Positions 43,129 through 51,020 of a stretch of 64,000 bases of DNA are shown piece after piece. The position numbers and the translations under genes were made by a program. The notes under the pieces are model-generated. The model worked only from the letters and a program-made list of their open reading frames with translations, was not told the DNA's origin and made no database searches. Numbering within the stretch: position 1 is the stretch's first letter; each line of letters begins with the position of its first letter. Source of the DNA: Nocardiopsis alba DSM 43377. GTDB lineage: Bacteria; Actinomycetota; Actinomycetes; Streptosporangiales; Streptosporangiaceae. The DNA lies in assembly GCF_000341225.1 (NCBI RefSeq), contig NZ_ANAC01000010.1, positions 550,672 through 614,671 on the forward strand, read 5' to 3'.

Positions 43129-43920
43129 GTGAAGCTGGGCGGTGTGTACAAGACGACACCTCCCCTGCCCGTCGACACCAACACTCGCTTCGAGCGTCAC
43201 CGAGTCGACCCGCGCAGAACCGACCTCCACCCACATCTGGCGTCCGCCCTTCGTGAGCGGGGTCTGGCAACGTTCAGCGAGATGCCCAGCCGCCCCGCCT
43301 TCGCCGACTTGGTGCGTGATCTGGCCGTCCTCTACCCGCACCCGGACAGCGGCCCTGACGGCCTCACCCTGCTGCATGCGCGGGACGGGAGCCCCGGGGC
43401 CGGCCAGCTCGGATTCACCGACTCCGAACTCCTCCCGCACACGGAGCGGTCGTGCCTACCGAGACCACCACACCTCCTCATGCTCATGTGCCTGACTCCA
43501 GCGCACCACGGAGGCGAGAGCGTCCTCATCGACGGGCGGGCCGTGGCCGAGGAGCTATCCCTGTCCGCCCCGGAGACGTGGAGTGCGCTATCCGCGCCCC
43601 GGAGCGCCTACTTCGGAGGCTCCTCCGGATACGTCGGCGCGGTCTTCGAACCTGCCGCACCAGAAACGTGGACCATCCGGCTAAGGCTTGACGAACTCAT
43701 CCGCTTCGCTCCCCGCACGGTTCGCCACGTCGAGATCCTCCGGAAGGTCATGGACCGGCACACCATGGTCCTGCGCCTGGGCAAGGGCCAGGGATTCATC
43801 CTCGACAACACACGTTGGCTGCACGGCCGTCGTTCCTTTACCGGTCCCCGAGTGATGCTGCGCGCTCTGGGCGAGCGGCATACCTGCCTCCCGCTGGAAC
43901 GCGGATTCCGCCTGCCCTGA
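43129..43920 (+). CDS. TauD/TfdA-like Fe(II)/2-oxoglutarate dioxygenase
   Basis: About 263 residues of double-stranded beta-helix oxygenase type. The metal-binding HxE motif is in LGFTDSELLPHTERSCLPRP (His and Glu), with GGESVLIDGRAVAEEL after it. The distal His and the 2OG-binding Arg are in LDNTRWLHGRRSFTGPRVML. The substrate is unknown; hydroxylation or desaturation of an amino-acid or nucleoside intermediate is possible. The start is uncertain: GTG 43129 and GTG 43144 are both usable and neither has a clear ribosome-binding site. A TGACA-GAT-TGTCA dyad at 43094-43106 sits in the divergent promoter and may be the operator of the island. Confidence 0.78.
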   Translation: MKLGGVYKTTPPLPVDTNTRFERHRVDPRRTDLHPHLASALRERGLATFSEMPSRPAFADLVRDLAVLYPHPDSGPDGLTLLHARDGSPGAGQLGFTDSELLPHTERSCLPRPPHLLMLMCLTPAHHGGESVLIDGRAVAEELSLSAPETWSALSAPRSAYFGGSSGYVGAVFEPAAPETWTIRLRLDELIRFAPRTVRHVEILRKVMDRHTMVLRLGKGQGFILDNTRWLHGRRSFTGPRVMLRALGERHTCLPLERGFRLP

Positions 43921-43956
43921 CCTCCTATTCCAGAACACGACGTGGAACGAGTGAAC

Positions 43957-44436
43957 ATGACCGAGATCGTGAAGCAGAGCGCTCGCGTCCTCCTCTTCGA
44001 CAGCGAGCAGCGGCTGGTGCTCATCAGGCGTACCAAACCCGAACAGGAGCCCTACTGGGTCGCCGTGGGAGGCGGGGTCGAGGCGAAGGACATCAGTGTC
44101 GAGGCGGCCTTGCACCGTGAGGTCCTGGAGGAGCTCGGCGGTCGAATCGACCGGATCCGCCAGGTCCTCGTCATCACCGACGACCTCCCCGGCGGTATCG
44201 GAATCCAACACGTCTTCATCGCACGGTTGACCTCCATGGACCTCACCAACCGCACCGGGACCGAGTTCACCGAGCCCGGACGCGGCACCTACGAAGTGGC
44301 CCGTGTCCCCGCCACACGAGACGTCCTCGCGGGACTCCGTCTCCTACCGCCCCGACTCGCCGAATTCGCGCAGGCGAACATCCACGGCCTGCTGGCACTG
44401 GTGAACGAGGAAGACGCAGCGGACGAGGCGCCATGA
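43957..44436 (+). CDS. Nudix hydrolase (second)
   Basis: A 159-residue Nudix protein. The box is GGGVEAKDISVEAALHREVL followed by EELGG, with the REVLEEL metal-binding core. It starts MTEIVKQSARVLLFDSEQRL at ATG 43957; a GTG at 43942 is possible. The stop overlaps the next ATG (ATGA at 44433), the first of a chain of overlapping genes running to 51017. The substrate is unknown; a role in removing damaged or dead-end nucleotides made by the neighbouring kinases is plausible. Confidence 0.87.
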   Translation: MTEIVKQSARVLLFDSEQRLVLIRRTKPEQEPYWVAVGGGVEAKDISVEAALHREVLEELGGRIDRIRQVLVITDDLPGGIGIQHVFIARLTSMDLTNRTGTEFTEPGRGTYEVARVPATRDVLAGLRLLPPRLAEFAQANIHGLLALVNEEDAADEAP

Positions 44437-45101
44437 CCGACTTCGTCAGCCTCAACGGCCCCGACAACAGCGGCAAGTCGACGCAGGCGCGCATGCTGGC
44501 GGACAGCTGGCACGGGTTCCACGACCTGGGTCCGGTTCACCGCCACGATCCGGCCACCTGGGCCCGTGTCTCGGGCCCGGGATACGGCACCTGGTGGTTC
44601 ACCACCTCCAGCACGGAGGAGCTGACGCGCATGCTGTTCTCCAGCCACGCCGCCCGAACCAGAGCCCGCCCTCCCGGAAAGATCGGACTCCTGGACCGCG
44701 GCTGGTACATGCTCCTCGCCACGGCCGTTGCGACCTGCGCGGTCAAGGAGTCGCTCACCGTCGAAGCCGCCTGGACCCGAGTTCTCGCCTTGGTGGACAC
44801 GGACGAACCGCGCCCACCGGAGCTCTCCATCCTGCTGCTCCCCGCGCTCGACCTTGAGCAGAGCATCGGCATCGCCCAACAGCGGGAGGGACGTCCGTGG
44901 GCCGGCGTCTACCTCGACTACCAACGGCGTCTGCACCGCGTGCTCCTGCACATGGCGCATCAAGGCGTGTTCGCCGAGGTTGTCTCCGGACAGACGCACG
45001 GCATCGACGCGACGCACGCCTTCCTCAGCAGAGTCCTCACCGCGCACGACGTCAGCGCCCCCTCGATCAACCACCCCGCGAAGAACGGATGTTCGCCGTG
45101 A
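44433..45101 (+). CDS. thymidylate-kinase-like P-loop kinase
   Basis: A 222-residue NMP-kinase-fold protein. The P-loop is LNGPDNSGKSTQARML at residues 7-22, a dTMP-kinase-type Walker A, and LLDRGWYMLLATAVA resembles the DRx motif in the middle. The LID region is not the standard TMK sequence (REGRPWAGVYLDYQRRLHRV). It is unlikely to be the housekeeping enzyme, given its location in a mobile island and its divergence. It probably phosphorylates a nucleotide or related small molecule. ATG 44433 overlaps the preceding stop, and its own end overlaps the next gene. Confidence 0.78.
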   Translation: MTDFVSLNGPDNSGKSTQARMLADSWHGFHDLGPVHRHDPATWARVSGPGYGTWWFTTSSTEELTRMLFSSHAARTRARPPGKIGLLDRGWYMLLATAVATCAVKESLTVEAAWTRVLALVDTDEPRPPELSILLLPALDLEQSIGIAQQREGRPWAGVYLDYQRRLHRVLLHMAHQGVFAEVVSGQTHGIDATHAFLSRVLTAHDVSAPSINHPAKNGCSP

Positions 45102-46897
45102 ACCCTCCTCCTCTTCCCTTCAACGAACCCCTTGCTGCCTTACTGGCTCTACTCCCGGCCAAGGAACGCACCCGGTTCGACGAAGCTGTCAGCGGACTCC
45201 ACCGCACCAACCACCGCCTGTGGCGAGCCGAGGACGGCGTACGCGTCGAGGCGGCCGACCCTGTGCGGATAGCTGACGGCAAGCGCGTGATCGACCAGCT
45301 CAACATGGACCGCGTCCGCTACGCCGAGCGCCTGGACGAGGTGATCGCCGCCGGATGCCCGGTGGCCCCCGCCGTGACCGCGCCGATGCACACCGAGCCG
45401 TTCAGTTCCGCGGTCGACCGGCTGTCGGTGACGGTGCTGCGACTGCACCACACGCGGCTGGCGGCGGACGAGGACCCCGGTGTCCAGCCCCGTGTGGCCA
45501 GAGTCCAAGCCCAGATCCACGACCTGCACGAGGCGCTCGGGTCCCTGTCCGAAGACGTCGTCACCGGTCGGAGGCGGCTGCCCGACGGGGCACGGTTCAA
45601 GCTCTACGGCACGGCGATGCACGCGGACACCCGTCCCGCCCCGAACCCCAACCTGCCCCCGGTCATCGCCTTGGGCGGCCTGAGTGAGTGCGGCAAGAGC
45701 ACATCGGGAATTTTCCTGAGCCGGGACGAGGACGCCGTCCGGTTCAAGATCGGCTTCCTACTGACCCAGGCCGCCGCCCGTCAGGGCCTGGCCGATCCCT
45801 ATGCCCTGTCGCCCATGCGTCAGGCGGAACTGCTCCTGGACGAGCTCAACCGGTTCGCTGACGCTCACGTGGACGTCGAGCTGATCACCATCGAGTCCGT
45901 GCACAGGGCCGAGTCGATCGCGGCTCTGAAGTCCTTGATGGGTGAGCGGCTACGGGTGGTCTACGTCGACGTCCCCTTCGCGGTGCGACTGGCACGCTCG
46001 GGAGGTAACCGGCAGGCCCTGGAGGAGAAGGACCGGATCAAGACCCGCCGGGGCGCGGACCGGATCCCGGCTGATGAGGTCCTGGACAACTCCGGCAGCG
46101 TGACCCGGCTGCACGGCGGACTTCGGCGCCTGGCCAGCCCTCCGACCACGGCACGGGTCAAGACCATCCCACCCCAGGAGCTCCGGCTGCCCACAGCGGT
46201 GCGGGGGGCGACCTCCCGACTCGTGGAGTCTTTGTCCGCCTTGCCTGACGAGCGGTGCCTCGTCGCGTTGACCGGGAGCGCGGTCAACGGCGGTTGGGAG
46301 GAGGGGTGGTCCGACGTCGACCTGCTCGCCATCACCGAGAGCGGGCACAGCGAACGGGTCATGCGAGCCATGGACGAGTACCGGTCGACGCTCCTGGCCT
46401 GCGGTGGTATCCACCTGGGCGCGACGGTCCTGCCCGTCTCCGAGGCCCAGGTGCGCCGCCTCCCCAATCGGGTGCTCGCCGCCCTGGTGATGCTCCAGGA
46501 AGGAAGCCCCGCGCTTCTGGCCGGCCCCGGCCTGCGGTTGCCGGTGGTCTCACGCAGGGAGGTGGAGCGCGGTACTCCCGCCGCCCTGGCCGACGCGGTC
46601 GCGACCACGCGACGGCTGCGCCACGATCCCGGGCACGGCCGTGTCCGCCCGCTCTACAAGCACCTGGTCCTGCTCTGCCGCCTTCTCCTGCGGGAGCAGT
46701 CGGTATGGGTGAGCGGCGACGACATCGTTCCCGAGGCCGTTCGACGGCTGCCCGGGCTCGGCCCTCTCGATCTCCCTCCCCTGGCCGCGGTCGTCTCCGC
46801 CCATCGGGAGGACACGGACCGAGCCCGGGTGCTCGGCGCGATCGAGACGGCCGTGGACCGGCTGCTCACCTGGCACGAACGACAGTGTGCCGCCTGA
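45089..46897 (+). CDS. P-loop kinase - nucleotidyltransferase fusion protein
   Basis: A 602-residue multidomain protein. Residues 1-180 are helical (a coiled-coil-like region with HTEPFSSAVDRLSVTVLRLH). Residues 190-350 form an NMP/dephospho-CoA-kinase-like P-loop domain (IALGGLSECGKSTSGIF at about 192-208; VDVELITIESVH; LRVVYVDVPFAVRLA). Residues 385-600 are a minimal nucleotidyltransferase of the Pol-beta superfamily with GSAVNGGWEEGWSDVDLLAI at about 394-413, whose D-x-D would bind metal. The C-terminus is a helical KNTase/HEPN-like bundle. The combination could phosphorylate and then nucleotidylate one substrate. ATG 45089 is used; GTG 45098 overlapping the previous stop is also possible. 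I do not recognise an exact family. Confidence 0.75.
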   Translation: MFAVNPPPLPFNEPLAALLALLPAKERTRFDEAVSGLHRTNHRLWRAEDGVRVEAADPVRIADGKRVIDQLNMDRVRYAERLDEVIAAGCPVAPAVTAPMHTEPFSSAVDRLSVTVLRLHHTRLAADEDPGVQPRVARVQAQIHDLHEALGSLSEDVVTGRRRLPDGARFKLYGTAMHADTRPAPNPNLPPVIALGGLSECGKSTSGIFLSRDEDAVRFKIGFLLTQAAARQGLADPYALSPMRQAELLLDELNRFADAHVDVELITIESVHRAESIAALKSLMGERLRVVYVDVPFAVRLARSGGNRQALEEKDRIKTRRGADRIPADEVLDNSGSVTRLHGGLRRLASPPTTARVKTIPPQELRLPTAVRGATSRLVESLSALPDERCLVALTGSAVNGGWEEGWSDVDLLAITESGHSERVMRAMDEYRSTLLACGGIHLGATVLPVSEAQVRRLPNRVLAALVMLQEGSPALLAGPGLRLPVVSRREVERGTPAALADAVATTRRLRHDPGHGRVRPLYKHLVLLCRLLLREQSVWVSGDDIVPEAVRRLPGLGPLDLPPLAAVVSAHREDTDRARVLGAIETAVDRLLTWHERQCAA

Positions 46898-46921
46898 GAG
46901 CGGCCTAACGAGAGGAAGACC

Positions 46922-47494
46922 ATGGAAGCGGTCACCCAGAGCACGGGCTTTCACGCCGAGGTCGTGGCGCGGCTGGACGCGGGGCCGAGCAGCCGGCCCG
47001 AACGGGTGGTGCACGATCTCGACGGCGCCCGGTCAGCGGTCTCCCCGGACCAACTCTCCGCTGCAGGACATCTGTTGTGGGGAGCTCTGCGCCGCACGGT
47101 TCCTGCCGTCTCAGGCGTCGACGCGGTCCTCGGTCTGGACGCGGGCGGCATCGTGCCGGCGCTCGCGGTGAGTATGGCCTCGGGCCTCCCGTACAAGCTC
47201 GCGTGGAAGGTGCGCGTTCCTCTGCCTGGCGCCGTTCACTTCGTCGAGGGCCACGCCAACCGCCCCAACGTGTTCGCCTACGGAATCGCTCCCGGGCACG
47301 GCTACGTCCTGGTCGACGACGAGGTGACGACCGGCATCACTCTGGTGAACCTCGCCCAGGCCCTACGCCGTCACGGGGCGCACCCGGTCGCTGCGGTGTG
47401 CCTGGCTGAGGACACCCGGTACCAGGCAAGGTCCATCCTCGAAGAGGCCGGTCTGCCCCTCGTCTCCCTCACCCGGATCGGACAGGACGGATGA
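46922..47494 (+). CDS. type I phosphoribosyltransferase
   Basis: A 190-residue PRTase. The PRPP-binding loop is YVLVDDEVTTGITLVNLAQA (about residues 128-147), with the two acidic residues and TTG that hold the ribose 5-phosphate. GLDAGGIVPALAVSMASGLP is the earlier pyrophosphate loop. The fold resembles APRT/OPRT; the base or acceptor is unknown. AGAGGAAGACC precedes ATG 46922. The stop overlaps the GT9 start (ATGA). It could attach phosphoribose to a base-like intermediate that other enzymes of the operon process. Confidence 0.85.
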   Translation: MEAVTQSTGFHAEVVARLDAGPSSRPERVVHDLDGARSAVSPDQLSAAGHLLWGALRRTVPAVSGVDAVLGLDAGGIVPALAVSMASGLPYKLAWKVRVPLPGAVHFVEGHANRPNVFAYGIAPGHGYVLVDDEVTTGITLVNLAQALRRHGAHPVAAVCLAEDTRYQARSILEEAGLPLVSLTRIGQDG

Positions 47495-48603
47495 GCCCGG
47501 TCGTGCCCCTGGTGACCCGGCACTGGGGAAACACCGCCTACGCCCCCGAGCAGGTACTCAGCATCCCGCTCGGTTATGACCGCTCCGTGACGCCCGTCGG
47601 TGCCGTCCTTCCCGAGGCACCCGACCCCGAGCTCCGAAGTGCCCTGGACCGATGCGCTCGGGTCGTGGTGGCCTTTGACGGCAAGCTGGGTGACTCGCTT
47701 CTCGCCTTCGGTGCGGTTGCCGCGGTCACCGACGCGCTCATCTTGCTTGGACGTACCGTCCCGGTCAGCTCGTCGGGCCGGTACGGGTGCCTGTACCCGA
47801 CAACGAGCACAGCCTGTTCGCGCGGCTGCTCTCCACGGCTCATCATCGGCGACGACCCCGGTGTGCAGCTGACCCGGCCGACCGAGGACGACCACGTCCT
47901 CCTCTGCTATCCGGAGCAGGCCCACTGCCGCGACGACGGCCAACGCGCCCACACCCACCTGCCCGCGCGCTATTACCTGAGGTTGGAGGAGCGGATCGGC
48001 CTCCGGCTGCCGGGCGAGCCACCATTCCTGCCGCCCCTGGCCCGCAATACAGCTGAGCCCGTTGGAGAGGCGTTGACGATCGCGGCCGTCACCGCGACCA
48101 GTTGGCCCGGCCGCAAGGACTACGGAGCCGCACGGTTCACCGACGCCGCCCGGATCATCGGGGAACGGTCCGGCCGTCATGTGCGGCTCCTCCTCGTGTC
48201 CGGCCACGAAGAGACGGCTCCCCGACCACCCGCAGAGGCGGCTGGCGTCCAGACCGAATCGGTCACGGGCGCCGACCTGGCGACCCTGATGGACCTGTTC
48301 GCCCGCTGCGACGTGGTCTTGGGCAACGACACCGGGTTGACCCACCTGGCCGCGCTCGCCTCGGCCAGGGCCGAGGTCATCGGGCTGTACGGGCGGCACT
48401 CCCACAGCAAATGGCGAACCGGTCTCGGCCATCACCACGCGCTCGCTACTCCCTTCTCCGAACGCATGCACCGCCAGGACATGTGCCCGGTACGCGATGG
48501 ATTGGACGACACCGACAACAACGGACGCGCCCCGCTGTCCGCGATCTCCCCGGACCTCCTCGCGGACACCGCTCTAGTTGCGTTGGAACGGAGTGGCGCA
48601 TGA
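47491..48603 (+). CDS. GT9 family (heptosyltransferase-like) glycosyltransferase
   Basis: A 370-residue GT-B protein related to ADP-heptose transferases. The start of the Rossmann half is CARVVVAFDGKLGDSLLAFG, and the donor-binding signature is VVLGNDTGLTHLAALASARA near residue 275. Gram-positive actinomycetes lack LPS, so in this operon it may instead move a nucleotide-linked sugar or ribosyl group to a small molecule. Residues 92-118 (GRYGCLYPTTSTACSRG) look atypical, while another frame there reads PDNEHSLFARLLSTA. A pair of compensating frameshifts near 47775-47845 is possible. It overlaps both neighbours by 4 bp. Confidence 0.78.
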   Translation: MSPVVPLVTRHWGNTAYAPEQVLSIPLGYDRSVTPVGAVLPEAPDPELRSALDRCARVVVAFDGKLGDSLLAFGAVAAVTDALILLGRTVPVSSSGRYGCLYPTTSTACSRGCSPRLIIGDDPGVQLTRPTEDDHVLLCYPEQAHCRDDGQRAHTHLPARYYLRLEERIGLRLPGEPPFLPPLARNTAEPVGEALTIAAVTATSWPGRKDYGAARFTDAARIIGERSGRHVRLLLVSGHEETAPRPPAEAAGVQTESVTGADLATLMDLFARCDVVLGNDTGLTHLAALASARAEVIGLYGRHSHSKWRTGLGHHHALATPFSERMHRQDMCPVRDGLDDTDNNGRAPLSAISPDLLADTALVALERSGA

Positions 48604-49730
48604 GGGCACTGAATCTGCTCCCACGCATCGGGACTCCGCTGAGGTTCACCCGCAACCGGCTCTATCCGATCGACACCCCGCGACGGCGCCTCATCGCCAA
48701 GCGCATGCCGGACCACGACGAGGCCCGCGCCGAGGTACGCGGCCACCGTCTGCTGAGCGACTGGTACCCGGTGCCCGCTCTCCACCACCACGCCCGTCTC
48801 CTCGGCCGCACCGTCCTGGTGTACGAGCGGCTGCCCGTGGACACCGACCGCGGGCTGCTCCTGGACCTGCTCAACACCCCCGACACCGCCGACCACGCAC
48901 CCCTGGACGGCTACATGCGGGAACTGACCAGCACCTATCTGCGTGTCTTCATCGAGACCGCCGAGCTGAGCCCGCCCTCCGCCGTGGTCGGCAAGCTCTA
49001 CCGGGGCCGGGCGCTACCCGGAGGGCGACTCAATCACTACTACGCCGGCCATGACCTCCCGCTGACTGGAACCGTGGACGGGCCGAGATTCAGTGACCTG
49101 GCGCGGACGGGGCTGTACGTCAACGGGAGCCACTACCAGCTCGACTGGTCCGGAACGCTCCGCTGGCTCCGCACCGCATTCGACTCCCCCGTCTGGAGCG
49201 TGATCAGCCAGGGCGACCCGACCGACGCAAACCTCGCCGTTCCCCTTGCCTGGCTCGACTACGACACCGCCGGGCGCAACGCCATCGCGGGAGAGATCGC
49301 CAACTTCAGCTTCTACATGACCGTCCTCGGGGGATGGCTGGTCCCCACTCTCAACCCGGAGGCATTCACCCAGCATCCCGCCACATTCGACCGCCTTCCC
49401 GCGAACACGCCACGCGTCAGTACCCACCTCCAGGCGGGCACCGTCCACGTCCGCTTCACCGACCGGCTCGCCCTCGCACGACGGCGGGCGCTGTCCCACT
49501 ACTGGGAACGGCTCGTCCGCCCGCTCACCGCTCGTTACTTCCCCGGACACGCCCTCTCCGATGCCCTCCGCCCCTACCTCGCGATGCGGATCATCGGCGT
49601 GTTCAACCTGGCCGAACTGGCACCGGAACAGCGGCTGTACCTGCTCGCCAAGCTCGCGCAGTGCATGGCCCCCGACTTCTCACCCTGGAGTTTCTTCAAC
49701 CTCACGGAGTCCTCGTGCCCTACCCACTGA
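48600..49730 (+). CDS. aminoglycoside-phosphotransferase-like kinase
   Basis: A 376-residue protein with an APH/choline-kinase-like C-lobe. The catalytic loop is SVISQGDPTDANLAVPL, with Asp206 and Asn211 as the expected catalytic and metal residues (Gln replaces the usual His). The metal-binding Asp follows in WLDYDTAGRNA. The N-lobe shows RLIAKRMPDHDEARAEVRGH, a possible ATP-lysine and Glu pair, and VLVYERLPVD as hinge. The substrate is unknown. ATG 48600 overlaps the GT9 stop (ATGA). Its 3' end overlaps the SDR gene by 16 bp. Confidence 0.75.
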   Translation: MRALNLLPRIGTPLRFTRNRLYPIDTPRRRLIAKRMPDHDEARAEVRGHRLLSDWYPVPALHHHARLLGRTVLVYERLPVDTDRGLLLDLLNTPDTADHAPLDGYMRELTSTYLRVFIETAELSPPSAVVGKLYRGRALPGGRLNHYYAGHDLPLTGTVDGPRFSDLARTGLYVNGSHYQLDWSGTLRWLRTAFDSPVWSVISQGDPTDANLAVPLAWLDYDTAGRNAIAGEIANFSFYMTVLGGWLVPTLNPEAFTQHPATFDRLPANTPRVSTHLQAGTVHVRFTDRLALARRRALSHYWERLVRPLTARYFPGHALSDALRPYLAMRIIGVFNLAELAPEQRLYLLAKLAQCMAPDFSPWSFFNLTESSCPTH

Positions 49731-50476
49731 ACAGCCGTCTGGCGCTGGTGACGGGAGCCACCGGAGGCATAGGTTCGGCCATCACCCGCACGCTTGCGCA
49801 CTCCGGTGCCCGTGTGGCGCTGGCCCACTTCGACACACCCGATGACGCCCGTGAACTCGCCCAGGAGATCAGGAACATGAGCGGAGAAGCCGAAGCCTTC
49901 GCAGCGGACCTGCGCTCGGCCACCGCTGCCTCTGACCTCTACGAGCGTGTCCACGACCAGATGGGGGCACCGGACATCCTCGTCACCGCCGCCGGAGACT
50001 ACCCCCGGACACCCCACGCGGACCTCACGCCGGGCCGCTGGGACGAGTGCCTGTCCCTCAACCTGACCGCCCACCACCTACTGGCCCAGGCCGCCGTCCC
50101 GGCGATGGTCGCCCGCGGCCACGGCCGCATCGTGACGGTCGGCAGCGTCCTGGCCCACACGGGCCGCCGCGAACTGGCCGACTACATCACTGCGAAGGCC
50201 GGCCTCGAAGGGCTCACACGCGCGCTCGCACGCGAGCTCGGTGAACACGGCATCACCGTGAACTGCGTGGCGCCCGGCTCCATCCGAGTGCCCGCCGAGG
50301 GCAACGTCGTCCCTGATCCCGTCGCCATGGAGAAGCGCCAACTCGCCCGCCAGTGCGTACGGCGTCGCGGACAGCCCGAGGACGTGGCCTCCGCCGTCGC
50401 GTTTCTCGCCAGTGACGAGGCCGGATTCATCACCGGTCAGACACTGCGTGTAGATGGAGGGTGGGTCCTTGGCTGA
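49715..50476 (+). CDS. short-chain dehydrogenase/reductase
   Basis: A 253-residue classical SDR of FabG type. The cofactor motif is LVTGATGGIGSAITRTLA (residues 11-28), NAG-like AAGDYPRT follows, and the catalytic Ser and Tyr-x-x-x-Lys are in VGSVLAHTG and DYITAKAGLEG. The C-terminus FITGQTLRVDGGWVLG is family-typical. The substrate is unknown. GTG 49715 is selected because GGAG lies 5 bases upstream, inside the previous gene. It overlaps the phosphatase gene downstream by 8 bp. Confidence 0.93.
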   Translation: MPYPLNSRLALVTGATGGIGSAITRTLAHSGARVALAHFDTPDDARELAQEIRNMSGEAEAFAADLRSATAASDLYERVHDQMGAPDILVTAAGDYPRTPHADLTPGRWDECLSLNLTAHHLLAQAAVPAMVARGHGRIVTVGSVLAHTGRRELADYITAKAGLEGLTRALARELGEHGITVNCVAPGSIRVPAEGNVVPDPVAMEKRQLARQCVRRRGQPEDVASAVAFLASDEAGFITGQTLRVDGGWVLG

Positions 50477-51017
50477 CCTCTACCTCATGCGGCACGGACA
50501 CTACGTCGGGCACCGGCCGGGCTACCACGCACCCGACGACGCGGAACTCTCGCCCCGGGGCCGAAGAGAGGCGATCGTCGCCGCACGGATTCTGCCACCC
50601 GTGGCCGCGATCGTCTCCAGTCCTCTGCCACGCGCGCTCCAGACCGCAGAACTCTTAGCCCAGCGCTCCGGGTTCCCCTTGCTGGAGCCCGTCCCCGACC
50701 TCCGGGAGTGGCGCAGCCCCACCGCGGTCCAAGGATTACCTCCCGACGAGTTCCCCAAGGACTACGCCCAGTGGCGCTTACGACGAACCCTCGACCCCAC
50801 CAGCCGGTACGGGGACGGAGAATCCCTACAGGAGCTGAACGAGCGGGCCGCGCGTGCCCGCGCCCAGCTGTCCACCTTCGTGGATCGGGAGGGTACTCTG
50901 CTGGTGGTCTCGCACACGCTCTTCCTCTCACTACTCACCAGCGTCGAACCAGCCGCCACCGCGTTCAGCACCGCCGCACGTAACCAGTGGCCGTTTCTTG
51001 AGGTCCGTAGCTGCTAA
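50469..51017 (+). CDS. histidine phosphatase family protein
   Basis: A 182-residue phosphoglycerate-mutase-fold phosphatase. LYLMRHGHYVGHRPG carries the RHG motif with the phospho-accepting His, VSSPLPRALQTAELLA holds the second Arg, and LLVVSHTLFLSLL the second catalytic His. The start is TTG 50469, with GGAGG 8 bases before it; ATG 50454 is the alternative. It is the last gene of the overlapping operon, three bases from the convergent GluRS stop. It may remove a phosphate from the pathway product. Confidence 0.9.
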   Translation: MADLYLMRHGHYVGHRPGYHAPDDAELSPRGRREAIVAARILPPVAAIVSSPLPRALQTAELLAQRSGFPLLEPVPDLREWRSPTAVQGLPPDEFPKDYAQWRLRRTLDPTSRYGDGESLQELNERAARARAQLSTFVDREGTLLVVSHTLFLSLLTSVEPAATAFSTAARNQWPFLEVRSC

Positions 51018-51020
51018 AAG

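Noticed and set aside
44433..45101. Naming this gene tmk
   Set aside because: The P-loop is TMK-like but the rest diverges and it sits in a mobile island. A housekeeping name would mislead.
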